In this document: positions 1 to 6,357 of the stretch, one piece after another
Layout: every line of letters starts with the position of its first letter
Numbering within the stretch: the stretch's first letter is position 1
From: Chloroflexota bacterium
GTDB lineage: Bacteria > Chloroflexota > Dehalococcoidia > UBA3495
DNA length: 8,319 bases
Reading direction: 5' to 3'
Assembly: GCA_022576105.1 (NCBI GenBank)
Contig: JACZRM010000065.1
Coordinates: 1-8,319 of the forward strand
Notes under the pieces: generated by a model
Databases searched by the model: none
What the model was told of the DNA's origin: nothing
Seen by the model: only the letters and a program-made list of their open reading frames with translations
Position numbers and translations under genes: made by a program

Positions 1-821
1 TCACGCAGGCTGATCTGAAGCAACATTACCGGGCCCACTTTGGGCCTTCAATCGCCACCCTGATCGTGGTGGGCGACGTCACCCTGGACGAGGTGCTGGC
101 CAAGGCTGAGGAGGCCTTTGGTCAATGGAGCAATCCCGTCGCCGAGAAAGACCAGCCAGCCGAATTTATTGCCGCCGAGGACGCCGCAACCACAATTTAT
201 CTGGTGGACAAACCCGGGGCGGCCCAGTCGGTGATACGGGCTGGACATACCACGGTGCCCCGCAAGCATGAAGATTACTTCAAACTGCTTTTGCTCAATT
301 TTGCCTTTGGAGGACAGTTCTCGGCGCGCTTGAACCAGAACCTGCGTCAGGACAAGGGTTACAGCTACGGTTTTAATTCCTCCATATCCTGGTACAGCCA
401 GCCTTCTTTACTGGTGGCCGGCGGCAGCGTCCAGACCGAGGTCACCAAGGAATCGGTGGAAGAGGTTCTGCGAGAGTTCCAGGATGTACACGGCTCCCGG
501 CCCATTGACGCGGAAGAACTAGCTGGAGCCAGGGATGGATTGCTGCGAGGGTATCCGGCTGGTTTCGAGCGCCCGGGTCAGGTGCTGGACCAACTGGTGC
601 AAATGGTGGTGCATGATTTGCCCGACGATTACTTCCGCACGGTGCATCGGGAAGCCTCCAAAGTATCGCTGGACCAGGTCTCCCAAGTTGGCGCCCAGCG
701 GATCCACCCGGACGGTTTGACGGTGCTGGTGGTGGGGGACCGTCAGGTGGTGGAGCCGGGTCTGCGAACGTTGGGACTGCCTCTGGTGCTCCTGGACAGC
801 GATGGATTGGAGACTAGCTAA
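1..821 (+). CDS. M16 family peptidase (pitrilysin/processing-peptidase type), C-terminal part, 5' truncated by window edge
   Basis: The reading frame is open from the first base (first full codon at base 3) and gives 272 residues before TAA at 819-821, so the start lies outside the window. The visible part opens with the end of an M16 half-domain (HYRAHFGPSIATLIVVGDV, the usual 'P..m.l.vvGd' strand) and continues into the second M16 domain. Around bases 330-371 is LNQNLRQDKGYSYG, the family's conserved 'L...LRe..GysY' segment, whose Arg and Tyr help bind substrate in M16 enzymes. The HxxEH zinc motif belongs in the N-terminal half and is not in view. I therefore cannot tell an active peptidase from a non-catalytic partner subunit, nor a 430-residue from a 900-residue form. 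No signal peptide can be assessed. The gene converges on the HtrA-like gene, with only 35 bases between their stop codons and no convincing terminator hairpin there. Confidence 0.9.
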   Translation, partial: TQADLKQHYRAHFGPSIATLIVVGDVTLDEVLAKAEEAFGQWSNPVAEKDQPAEFIAAEDAATTIYLVDKPGAAQSVIRAGHTTVPRKHEDYFKLLLLNFAFGGQFSARLNQNLRQDKGYSYGFNSSISWYSQPSLLVAGGSVQTEVTKESVEEVLREFQDVHGSRPIDAEELAGARDGLLRGYPAGFERPGQVLDQLVQMVVHDLPDDYFRTVHREASKVSLDQVSQVGAQRIHPDGLTVLVVGDRQVVEPGLRTLGLPLVLLDSDGLETS

Positions 822-856
822 AAGTCCCCTTAATTCCCTCAATCCGGTTGCCTTGC

Positions 857-2128
857 TTATCTGGGACGCTCTCCCAACACCATGGGCAGGGTGATGGTTG
901 AACCGTTGCGGTACAGTTCAACATCGACCTCCTGATCAACTTGGAATACCTGCCTCAGCAGACGGGTCAATTCCCTCACCGTAGTTACTTGATTGCCGTC
1001 CACTGAGAGAATGATGTCGCCGCGCAGGATGCCCGCGGAATGGGCTGGTCCGTTAATCAGCAGGGCACGAATAACAACGCCTTCGCTCACCGGCAGTCCA
1101 ACTTCGGCGGCCACTTCTGGGATCAGATCGCCCAGGGAGGCGCCGATCCAGGCCCAGCGTACCCGCCGCAGCTCCACCAATTGGGCGGATACCAGGGCGA
1201 TGGTCTCAGTATTTATGGCGAAACCGATTCCTTCAATCGGAGTGCGTCCGCCAGTGCTGCCCCGCCGCAGAACTGCGGTGTTAATCCCAACCAGTTCCCC
1301 GTTAAGATTCAACAGCGGGCCACCGCTGTTGCCCGGATTGATCACCGCGTCGGTCTGAATCAAGTCATACAGAGTCACGTCTTGGTCCACGTTCAATGAG
1401 CGGCCCTTGGCCGAAACAACTCCCACTGTCACCGTGAGGTCCCCAGGCAGGGCCAGGGCGTTGCCAATGGCGATGACCCAATCGCCCACCCGCAATGTCT
1501 CTGATCCTTTGCCGATGGGCAAGCTAGGATAGTTTCCTTCGGGTAGGCGCAGAACGCCCAGGTCGGATAGTCGGTCAGAGCCGACTATCTCTGCCTCCAA
1601 CTGGGTGCCGTCTTCGGTGGTGACGGTTACTACGGAGGCCCCGCCGATTACGTGGCTATTAGTGATTACCAGACCACTGGGATCGAAAATTAGCCCGGTG
1701 CCGCTGCTGAAATTGCTGACCCGATTCCCCAGGAAGTCTCGGGTAACGAACTCTGCCACTATCGACACCACCGCCGGCCGGACTTTTTCCACCGTGTCGG
1801 CAATATTGGGGAACAGATACCCGGCGTTGACCGCTGCTGGAGTCGGGTCTGGGACCTTCGTCGCGATGGCAGGTGATGGCTTGGCACCAGCCGAGGGTTG
1901 GCTGGTAGCTGGTATCGCTGTTGGGGTAGGCGGTGCGGCGGCAGCGGTTGGGGGGCTTTGCTCGGTTGTATCAGCAACTGTCGTCGGTTGAGGCTCGGAG
2001 CCACAGGCTACCCCCAGCAGAACCAACATCATCAGGGCAACCGCCAAGGAAACCTTTAGCCGGCCCAATCTTCTAATCAGGGCGGCGCTGCGTTGTGATT
2101 TGTTGGTTCGTTGGCGTCGATTCTCCAT
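857..2128 (-). CDS. HtrA/Deg-type trypsin-like serine protease with one PDZ domain, membrane-anchored
   Basis: A 423-residue S1C-type protease, probably acting on misfolded or regulatory proteins outside the cytoplasmic membrane. A basic N-terminus (residues 1-25) leads into a hydrophobic segment (26-41) ending LGVAC. Cys42 could be lipidated, but the lipobox is imperfect because -3 is Gly, so an uncleaved anchor or ordinary signal peptide is also possible. Residues 44-100 are a Pro/Ala/Thr-rich linker. The protease domain spans about 105-315 with a complete triad: His159 (ITNSHVIGG), Asp189 (SDLGVLRL) and Ser268 (GNSGGPLL). A single C-terminal PDZ domain covers about 322-415, with a conserved 'aGi..GDiIlsvdG' loop near 365-378. 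One PDZ resembles DegS/HtrA more than two-PDZ DegP. The ATG is the only reasonable start: an in-frame TGA lies about 24 bases upstream with no other start between. Shine-Dalgarno pairing is weak (GGAG 14 bases away). The gene lies 78 bases downstream of rph on the same strand and may be cotranscribed with it. Confidence 0.93.
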   Translation of the reverse strand: MENRRQRTNKSQRSAALIRRLGRLKVSLAVALMMLVLLGVACGSEPQPTTVADTTEQSPPTAAAAPPTPTAIPATSQPSAGAKPSPAIATKVPDPTPAAVNAGYLFPNIADTVEKVRPAVVSIVAEFVTRDFLGNRVSNFSSGTGLIFDPSGLVITNSHVIGGASVVTVTTEDGTQLEAEIVGSDRLSDLGVLRLPEGNYPSLPIGKGSETLRVGDWVIAIGNALALPGDLTVTVGVVSAKGRSLNVDQDVTLYDLIQTDAVINPGNSGGPLLNLNGELVGINTAVLRRGSTGGRTPIEGIGFAINTETIALVSAQLVELRRVRWAWIGASLGDLIPEVAAEVGLPVSEGVVIRALLINGPAHSAGILRGDIILSVDGNQVTTVRELTRLLRQVFQVDQEVDVELYRNGSTITLPMVLGERPR

Positions 2129-2192
2129 ATTCCGGTCACCATCTCCCTCGTGTCACCCTTTTAATTGATCCAGGTGGTTCTTGCCGTGGTTG

Positions 2193-2222
2193 CCGCCGGA
2201 AATTTGCTATTTAATCCGGCGG
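2193..2222 (-). terminator. GC-rich hairpin across the rph stop codon, possible terminator without a U-tract
   Basis: CCGCCGGA (2193-2200) and TCCGGCGG (2215-2222) form a perfect 8-bp stem around a 14-base loop that contains the rph stop codon (2209-2207). No T-run follows on the minus strand, so it is not a standard intrinsic terminator. It could stabilise the rph mRNA end or slow transcription into the HtrA-like gene. Confidence 0.4.
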
Positions 2223-2932
2223 ATGGCTTCTTTTTGGGCTCTAAACAGTGGTTCAACTCCGCTGCAGGCCAAAGCCAGTATCTCTGAAACCTTTTGTCTG
2301 GGGAAGGGCGAAGCTTCGGTGGCGCCCTGCAGTTCTACCAACTCTCCCCGGTCGGTCAGCACAACGTTGAAATCAACCTGGGCGCTAACGTCCTCCTGAT
2401 AGCACAGGTCCAGCATCAATTCGTTGTCGACCAGCCCGACGCTGATGGCGGCTACCGGACTCCGCAGAGGAATTTTTTTCAGCACCCGCTGGTCAACCAA
2501 CATTTTCAGGGCTTGATACAAGGCGACGTAGGCCCCGGTTATGGCGGCGGTACGAGTGCCGCCGTCGGCCTGAATCACGTCACAATCAATCTGTACCGTA
2601 CGCTCACCCATTCCCGGCAGGTCGGTGGCCGCTCGCAGAGAACGCCCAATCAGGCGCTGAATCTCCTGAGAACGTCCGCTAATCCGGCCGCTGTCCCGGT
2701 CCCTAGCCGTGCGGGTGTTGGTGGAACGGGGCAGCATTTCGTACTCGGCGGTGATCCAACCCTGGCCCTGCCCCCTGAGGAAGGGAGGGACCCGCTCTTC
2801 CAATGAAGCGGAACACAGCACCTTGGTGAATCCCACTTCGATCAGGGCCGACCCTTCCGCAAATTTCTGGTAACCCGGGGTAATTGTGGTGGGCCTGGGC
2901 TCGTCCCAGCGCCTCCCGTCTGCTCTCGGCAA
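2207..2932 (-). CDS. rph: Ribonuclease PH (tRNA 3'-end trimming phosphorolytic exoribonuclease)
   Basis: A 241-residue protein, full length for RNase PH, which removes 3' nucleotides from tRNA precursors using phosphate and works as a hexamer in the cytoplasm. It begins RADGR, typical of the family. The block SGRSQEIQRLIGRSLRA (86-101) carries the phosphate-binding Arg87, and DGGTRTAAITGA (123-134) carries Arg127, the second phosphate-site Arg. The segment CYQEDVSAQVDFNVV (177-191) contains Asp181 and Asp187, matching the conserved catalytic Asp pair. The start is TTG: an in-frame TAA lies just upstream, an AGAGG Shine-Dalgarno sits 8 bases before the TTG, and the next in-frame ATG (residue 66) would remove conserved sequence. 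In many bacteria rph is followed by the inosine-triphosphatase gene rdgB; here the HtrA-like gene follows instead. It lies 156 bases downstream of comEC and may have its own promoter in that gap. Confidence 0.97.
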   Translation of the reverse strand: MPRADGRRWDEPRPTTITPGYQKFAEGSALIEVGFTKVLCSASLEERVPPFLRGQGQGWITAEYEMLPRSTNTRTARDRDSGRISGRSQEIQRLIGRSLRAATDLPGMGERTVQIDCDVIQADGGTRTAAITGAYVALYQALKMLVDQRVLKKIPLRSPVAAISVGLVDNELMLDLCYQEDVSAQVDFNVVLTDRGELVELQGATEASPFPRQKVSEILALACSGVEPLFRAQKEAIRRIK

Positions 2933-2940
2933 AATTTAAT

Positions 2941-2945
2941 CCTCT
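2941..2945 (-). promoter_or_regulatory. Ribosome binding site that decides the rph TTG start
   Basis: On the minus strand this reads AGAGG, 8 bases before the TTG at 2932-2930. The same AGAGG core precedes ilvE and the last gene in the window, so it looks like the preferred Shine-Dalgarno of this genome. Together with the in-frame stop immediately upstream, it fixes TTG as the start. Confidence 0.75.
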
Positions 2946-3027
2946 GCCTGAAATTGTGATGAAAACGGAGATGAATTAGTTGGAAATAGATTGGGCTATC
3001 GATGCGGCGCGACTCTTGCCAGGTATC

Positions 3028-3054
3028 AGTATACAGGAAGTAGTCTGCCTCCAA
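3028..3054 (-). promoter_or_regulatory. Weak candidate promoter for rph in the comEC-rph gap
   Basis: On the minus strand a good -10 hexamer, TATACT (3033-3028), is preceded by TTGGAG (3054-3049) with a 15-base spacer, shorter than the usual 16-18. The 156-base gap is more AT-rich than the genes beside it and would leave a leader of about 90 bases before rph. This is pattern matching only; rph could equally be read through from comEC. Confidence 0.28.
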
Positions 3055-3064
3055 CCTGTTCCAA

Positions 3065-3098
3065 TCTATAGCTATCTCCTGTCTATAGCTATCTCCCG
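3065..3098. repeat. 17-bp tandem duplication overlapping the comEC stop codon
   Basis: Two adjacent 17-base units, 3065-3081 and 3082-3098, match at 16 of 17 positions (TCTATAGCTATCTCC is identical in both; position 16 differs, T versus C). Each unit contains the 8-base palindrome ATAGCTAT. The comEC stop (3091-3089 on the minus strand) lies inside the unit nearer the gene; the other unit lies just downstream. Replication slippage would explain it. The palindromes could also bind a protein, though nothing else supports that. Confidence 0.8.
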
Positions 3099-5554
3099 GT
3101 TTCGACCCATAGGTTTTTCCCGTCGCTGACCAGCTCAATGGTGCCCTGTTCCCAGGTACGGTAAATACCCTCGACCCCTACCGCCTGTTCCAGTCTGGCC
3201 ACCACGTCGGGGTGAGGGTGGCCGTAGCGATTCTCGGACCCGGCGGAAATTATCACCACCGATGGGTTGACCCGGGCCAGGAAAGCCGGGGTGGTAGAGG
3301 TCTTACTGCCATGATGGGCGACCTTGAGCACCTCGCTTTCCAGACCCGATGAACTATTAACGAGGTACTGCTCCGCCGGAGCTTCAATATCGGCCGTGAG
3401 CAAAAAATTGATCTCTCCGTAGGTCAGGCGAAACACCAAGGCATTGTTGTTGGCGTTGGCCTGGGAACCTGGCATCAGATCCACCGGTGGGTGTAATATC
3501 TCCAGAGTCACTGCTTCATCCAGCAGCAATGTTTGACCCGCGCTCAGGCTGACTACTTGGACTTTGCTCTGGGCGAGCCGGGCTTGCCATTGCGGGTACA
3601 TGGCGCTGGTGGGGTCTTGATATCCCACCAGTACCGCGCCCACCTGGTACCGGTCAATTACCTCCAATAGCCCCCGGCTGTGGTCGGCGTCCAGGTGGGT
3701 CAGCACCACCAGGTCCAAACTGCGGTCGCTGGGAGCCATCGCCGCCGACAGCGCCCGGGTCGCGCTTTCGGCATCTGGGCCGCCATCCACCAGGACCTGC
3801 CTGCCGTTGGGGGTCACGATCAGAGCGCTGTCGCCCTGGCCTACATCGAAGAAATAAACGTGCAGATTCCCGTCAGACCCGGCCGGTATCCAGAGCCAGA
3901 GCAGCACCGACGAGACGGCTAATATGACTACTATCCCCAGGCTGGTCAGGGCCAGGGGAGTCGGCCGCAGCGGCCCGGGGTGTCCCAGGGTAGTGGCAGG
4001 CGCCAGTCTGGTGAGACGTTGCAGTAATTGCCTGACGCAGCGGTGGGCGCGGGGCAATAGCAGCAGTCCCATCAGCAATAAGTACCAGGCCCAGATCAGG
4101 GGAGGACCGACCCAATTGCCGGCGACGGTAAGACCCGGCGCTTGGGATACCAGAGTCAGCAGGTAGGTGAGCGGCACCCAGGCGGTTACGCCGACCAGCT
4201 GCCCTAATAGTGGATGGACCAGCCCGGCCACCGCGGTTAGCATCGATGCCACCAGGATGAAGGGTAGGGCCGGCAGCGCCAGGATGGTTATCGGGATGCC
4301 CAGCAGGGGAATCTGGTTGAAATTGAAGGCGACCAGCGGCAGAGTCGCCAGGACCGCCCCCAGCGACACGATCAGCGCGGCGGCCAGCCAGCTCCCAAGA
4401 TGTCTGACCCAAATTGTCCACCAGCGATCGGCGGGGGTTGTTCCCTGCTGAATCGCGGCGGCGACTCTGGCCTGGTAGGGCAGAGCCACGATGATACCGG
4501 CCATGGCGGCGAAGCTCAGTTGGAACGAAATTTGCTTCAGCGCCAATGGATCGAAGGCGGTTATGACCAGGGCGCTCAGAGCCAGGGCGGGCAGAATGCT
4601 TTGCGGCCGTCCCAAACTAAGCGCCAGCAGGTACAGCGAACCCATCAATGCCGCCCGCACCACCGAGTCCGGCAGCCCGCTGATTAACGCGTAGCCCCAG
4701 ATCGCCGCCAGCGGCAATAAAAGGTAAATTTGCCACCGTCTGCCGAAGGCCCCAGCTGACCCGCCCAGGGCCATGACCAGCAATATTCCGACGTGCAGGC
4801 CGGATATTGCCAGCAGGTGGGAGGCCCCAGTTGCTCGGAAGTTGTCTCTGGTGTCGCTGGGCAGTCCGCCCCGCAGTCCCAACAACAGCGCCTGGGCCAG
4901 CGAGGACTGGGGCTGCGGCAACGCGGATTCCAGGCTGGCGGAAAGGCTGCGACGCAGGCCAAATATCCGACCGGTTGCCCAGTTTTGGGTACTTTGTTCT
5001 GGCACCCATTCGACGTCCCGGGACCAGAAGACCCCGGCGATTCCCTGGTTTGTCAGGTAGGCAGGGTAGTCAAAGTTCTCGAAGGGTTCCGGCGCTTGCA
5101 AGGTCCCCGGCGCAGTCAGGAAATCCCCTTGCCGGAAATAGGGAGGCTCCCGGGTCGAAACCAGCGCGGCGGGAGGCTCCGCGTAAACTAGAGACTTGCC
5201 CGACAGGTCTTGCCAGCCATCGCCCCGATCAATGGCGTCGACATCCAATACAAACCGGGTCCAGCGGGCGGTGCTCTCCGGGTCGCTGGTTATTTGGCCG
5301 CGCAGAGACACCTGCTGGCTGTCTGTTACCACCAGGGGTAGGCTGGGTTCAACCATGACGGCAACCCGACCGATGCCCAGCAGCAGCACCGCCACCAGCA
5401 ACGCCGGAAAAACCGAGCGTCCCGCCAATCGTAGCAGCAGACCCAGCGGCAACGTGGCGAACGCCAGCAGAAACACCGGCAGCGGGGCGACGTTGAGCTG
5501 GAAACCCAACATCAAGCCAACGAGCCAGGCTGCTGAAAGCAAAGCCAGCGTCAT
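3089..5554 (-). CDS. comEC: ComEC/Rec2 family DNA-uptake channel protein
   Basis: An 821-residue polytopic membrane protein, usual length for ComEC, which carries single-stranded DNA across the cytoplasmic membrane during natural transformation. Hydrophobic segments at 1-68 precede a soluble, OB-fold-like N-terminal region (about 75-185). The competence core follows, with ALLLGLRGGLP (222-232) and the hallmark ATGASHLLAISGLHVGI (241-257), then many membrane segments to about 500 and a last one near 538-556. The C-terminal metallo-beta-lactamase-fold domain (563-818) has FFDVGQGDSALI (568-579), HLDADH (620-625), TADIE (720-724), KVAHHGSKTS (744-753) and GHPHP (778-782). The metal-site residues proposed for a nuclease role therefore look intact. 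ATG at 5554 begins directly before the first membrane helix; its Shine-Dalgarno is weak. It lies 61 bases downstream of comEA, the classical comEA-comEC order, and is probably cotranscribed with it. The stop codon lies in a 17-bp tandem duplication. Confidence 0.95.
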   Translation of the reverse strand: MTLALLSAAWLVGLMLGFQLNVAPLPVFLLAFATLPLGLLLRLAGRSVFPALLVAVLLLGIGRVAVMVEPSLPLVVTDSQQVSLRGQITSDPESTARWTRFVLDVDAIDRGDGWQDLSGKSLVYAEPPAALVSTREPPYFRQGDFLTAPGTLQAPEPFENFDYPAYLTNQGIAGVFWSRDVEWVPEQSTQNWATGRIFGLRRSLSASLESALPQPQSSLAQALLLGLRGGLPSDTRDNFRATGASHLLAISGLHVGILLVMALGGSAGAFGRRWQIYLLLPLAAIWGYALISGLPDSVVRAALMGSLYLLALSLGRPQSILPALALSALVITAFDPLALKQISFQLSFAAMAGIIVALPYQARVAAAIQQGTTPADRWWTIWVRHLGSWLAAALIVSLGAVLATLPLVAFNFNQIPLLGIPITILALPALPFILVASMLTAVAGLVHPLLGQLVGVTAWVPLTYLLTLVSQAPGLTVAGNWVGPPLIWAWYLLLMGLLLLPRAHRCVRQLLQRLTRLAPATTLGHPGPLRPTPLALTSLGIVVILAVSSVLLWLWIPAGSDGNLHVYFFDVGQGDSALIVTPNGRQVLVDGGPDAESATRALSAAMAPSDRSLDLVVLTHLDADHSRGLLEVIDRYQVGAVLVGYQDPTSAMYPQWQARLAQSKVQVVSLSAGQTLLLDEAVTLEILHPPVDLMPGSQANANNNALVFRLTYGEINFLLTADIEAPAEQYLVNSSSGLESEVLKVAHHGSKTSTTPAFLARVNPSVVIISAGSENRYGHPHPDVVARLEQAVGVEGIYRTWEQGTIELVSDGKNLWVETGR

Positions 5555-5615
5555 ATCGAAGCGGCCCCGTGTAGATTAGTCGGTCTGGCAATTGCTGCTT
5601 GGGTCAATATCTGCC

Positions 5616-6266
5616 CTAGGGTGTTGCCACCGCCACCAAATCTCGAATCTTTTCGTAGGTACCGGCGCCAATACCGGTCACTGCGGTAATTTCTTCGATC
5701 GACGCAAATGGGCCGTTCTGCTGCCGATAGGATACAATCGCCTGGGCCTTGACCGGGCCAATCCCAGGCAGCGTGGACAATACATCGGCGGAGGCAGTGT
5801 TCAGGTTAACCAGGCCGCCATCGGTCTGGTTGCCCGGTAGTGCGCCCGGCGCCGGCGCTGAAGTGTCGGTAGCGGCCAGAGGCGGAGTCTCTCCCTCCTT
5901 GGAGATGTAGTAATAACCTTCATCCAGCACTCGCAAAGCCAGGTTTACGCGGTCCAGGTCGGCGCCCTCAATAGTACCGCCGGCCGCTTCCAGCGCATCC
6001 ACCAGCCGGTCTCCCGGACGCAGCGGGTAGACCCCGGGGTCCCGTACCGCCCCGCTGATGTAAACCTGAATGTCCTCCGGCGGTAATTTTGGTGCGGGCG
6101 CAGAACTGCCTCCGGTTGAGGGGTCGCCCCCTGAAGGAGATGAGATTATCTGGATGGGGGCATTGCCATCCCCTTGGGCCAGCAAGATGACGGCGGAGGC
6201 AATAATGGCTCCGGCTGCCGCTGCCAGAGCAATGTAGGCAGCTTGCCGGTATACTGAGACATTCAT
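5616..6266 (-). CDS. comEA: ComEA-like competence protein: membrane anchor, SLBB domain and helix-hairpin-helix DNA-binding domain
   Basis: A membrane-anchored receptor expected to bind incoming double-stranded DNA at the outer face of the cytoplasmic membrane and pass it to ComEC, encoded just downstream. Counting from the chosen ATG (216 residues), one N-terminal membrane segment lies at about 8-30, then a Gly/Ser/Pro-rich linker. An SLBB domain at about 66-118 begins VYISGAVRDPGVYPLRPGD, and a second Pro/Ala-rich linker follows. The tandem helix-hairpin-helix domain (about 152-213) has VNLNTASADVLSTLPGIG and FASIEEITAVTGIG. The frame also allows TTG at 6284 or GTG at 6281, but these lack a Shine-Dalgarno. 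The ATG at 6266 has GGTGAG (6282-6277) 10 bases upstream and leaves the usual short cytoplasmic tail. An in-frame TGA just before the TTG bars anything longer. It is divergent from ilvE. Confidence 0.93.
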   Translation of the reverse strand: MNVSVYRQAAYIALAAAAGAIIASAVILLAQGDGNAPIQIISSPSGGDPSTGGSSAPAPKLPPEDIQVYISGAVRDPGVYPLRPGDRLVDALEAAGGTIEGADLDRVNLALRVLDEGYYYISKEGETPPLAATDTSAPAPGALPGNQTDGGLVNLNTASADVLSTLPGIGPVKAQAIVSYRQQNGPFASIEEITAVTGIGAGTYEKIRDLVAVATP

Positions 6267-6295
6267 CGATAGATTTCTCACCAAAGATCACTTAC

Positions 6296-6325
6296 TTGTG
6301 CCCAATAGGGAATCCTGATTATAAT
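6296..6325 (+). promoter_or_regulatory. Probable ilvE promoter
   Basis: A perfect -10 hexamer, TATAAT (6320-6325), is preceded with an 18-base spacer by TTGTGC (6296-6301), which matches three of six positions of the -35 consensus. Transcription would begin near 6332, leaving a leader of about 25 bases with the AGAGG ribosome site. No leader-peptide attenuator or T-box fits in so short a leader. Confidence 0.55.
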
Positions 6326-6346
6326 TTAGTCCAATAGCTGGCGAAA
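6318..6346 (-). promoter_or_regulatory. Possible comEA promoter sharing the palindromic -10 box
   Basis: Because ATTATAAT (6318-6325) is its own reverse complement, a perfect TATAAT also reads leftward (6323-6318), about 52 bases before the comEA ATG. The sequence 17 bases further upstream (TTTCGC on the minus strand) is a poor -35, so leftward activity is uncertain unless helped by an activator or alternative sigma factor. Confidence 0.35.
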
Positions 6347-6357
6347 GAGGTTATTCC

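Noticed and set aside
803..846. Possible terminator between the convergent M16 and HtrA-like genes
   Set aside because: GGATTG and CAATCC can pair, but the loop would be very long and there is no T-run on either strand.
1605..1991. 128-residue rightward ORF opposite the HtrA-like gene
   Set aside because: It lies wholly antisense to a gene with a complete catalytic triad; its Ala/Gly/Val-rich composition mirrors the Pro/Ala/Thr linker on the other strand.
2842..3138. 98-residue leftward ORF spanning the comEC-rph gap
   Set aside because: It overlaps the end of comEC and the start of rph in another frame, and its two ends are frame shadows of those genes. The middle has no recognisable motif and no ribosome site was evident.
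4807..5358. 183-residue rightward ORF opposite comEC
   Set aside because: It is rich in Arg, Pro and Gly with no family resemblance, as expected for the antisense of a GC-rich membrane-protein gene.
6266..6284. Longer comEA start at TTG 6284
   Set aside because: No ribosome site precedes it, while the ATG at 6266 has GGTGAG upstream and gives the usual short tail before the membrane helix. It is not excluded.
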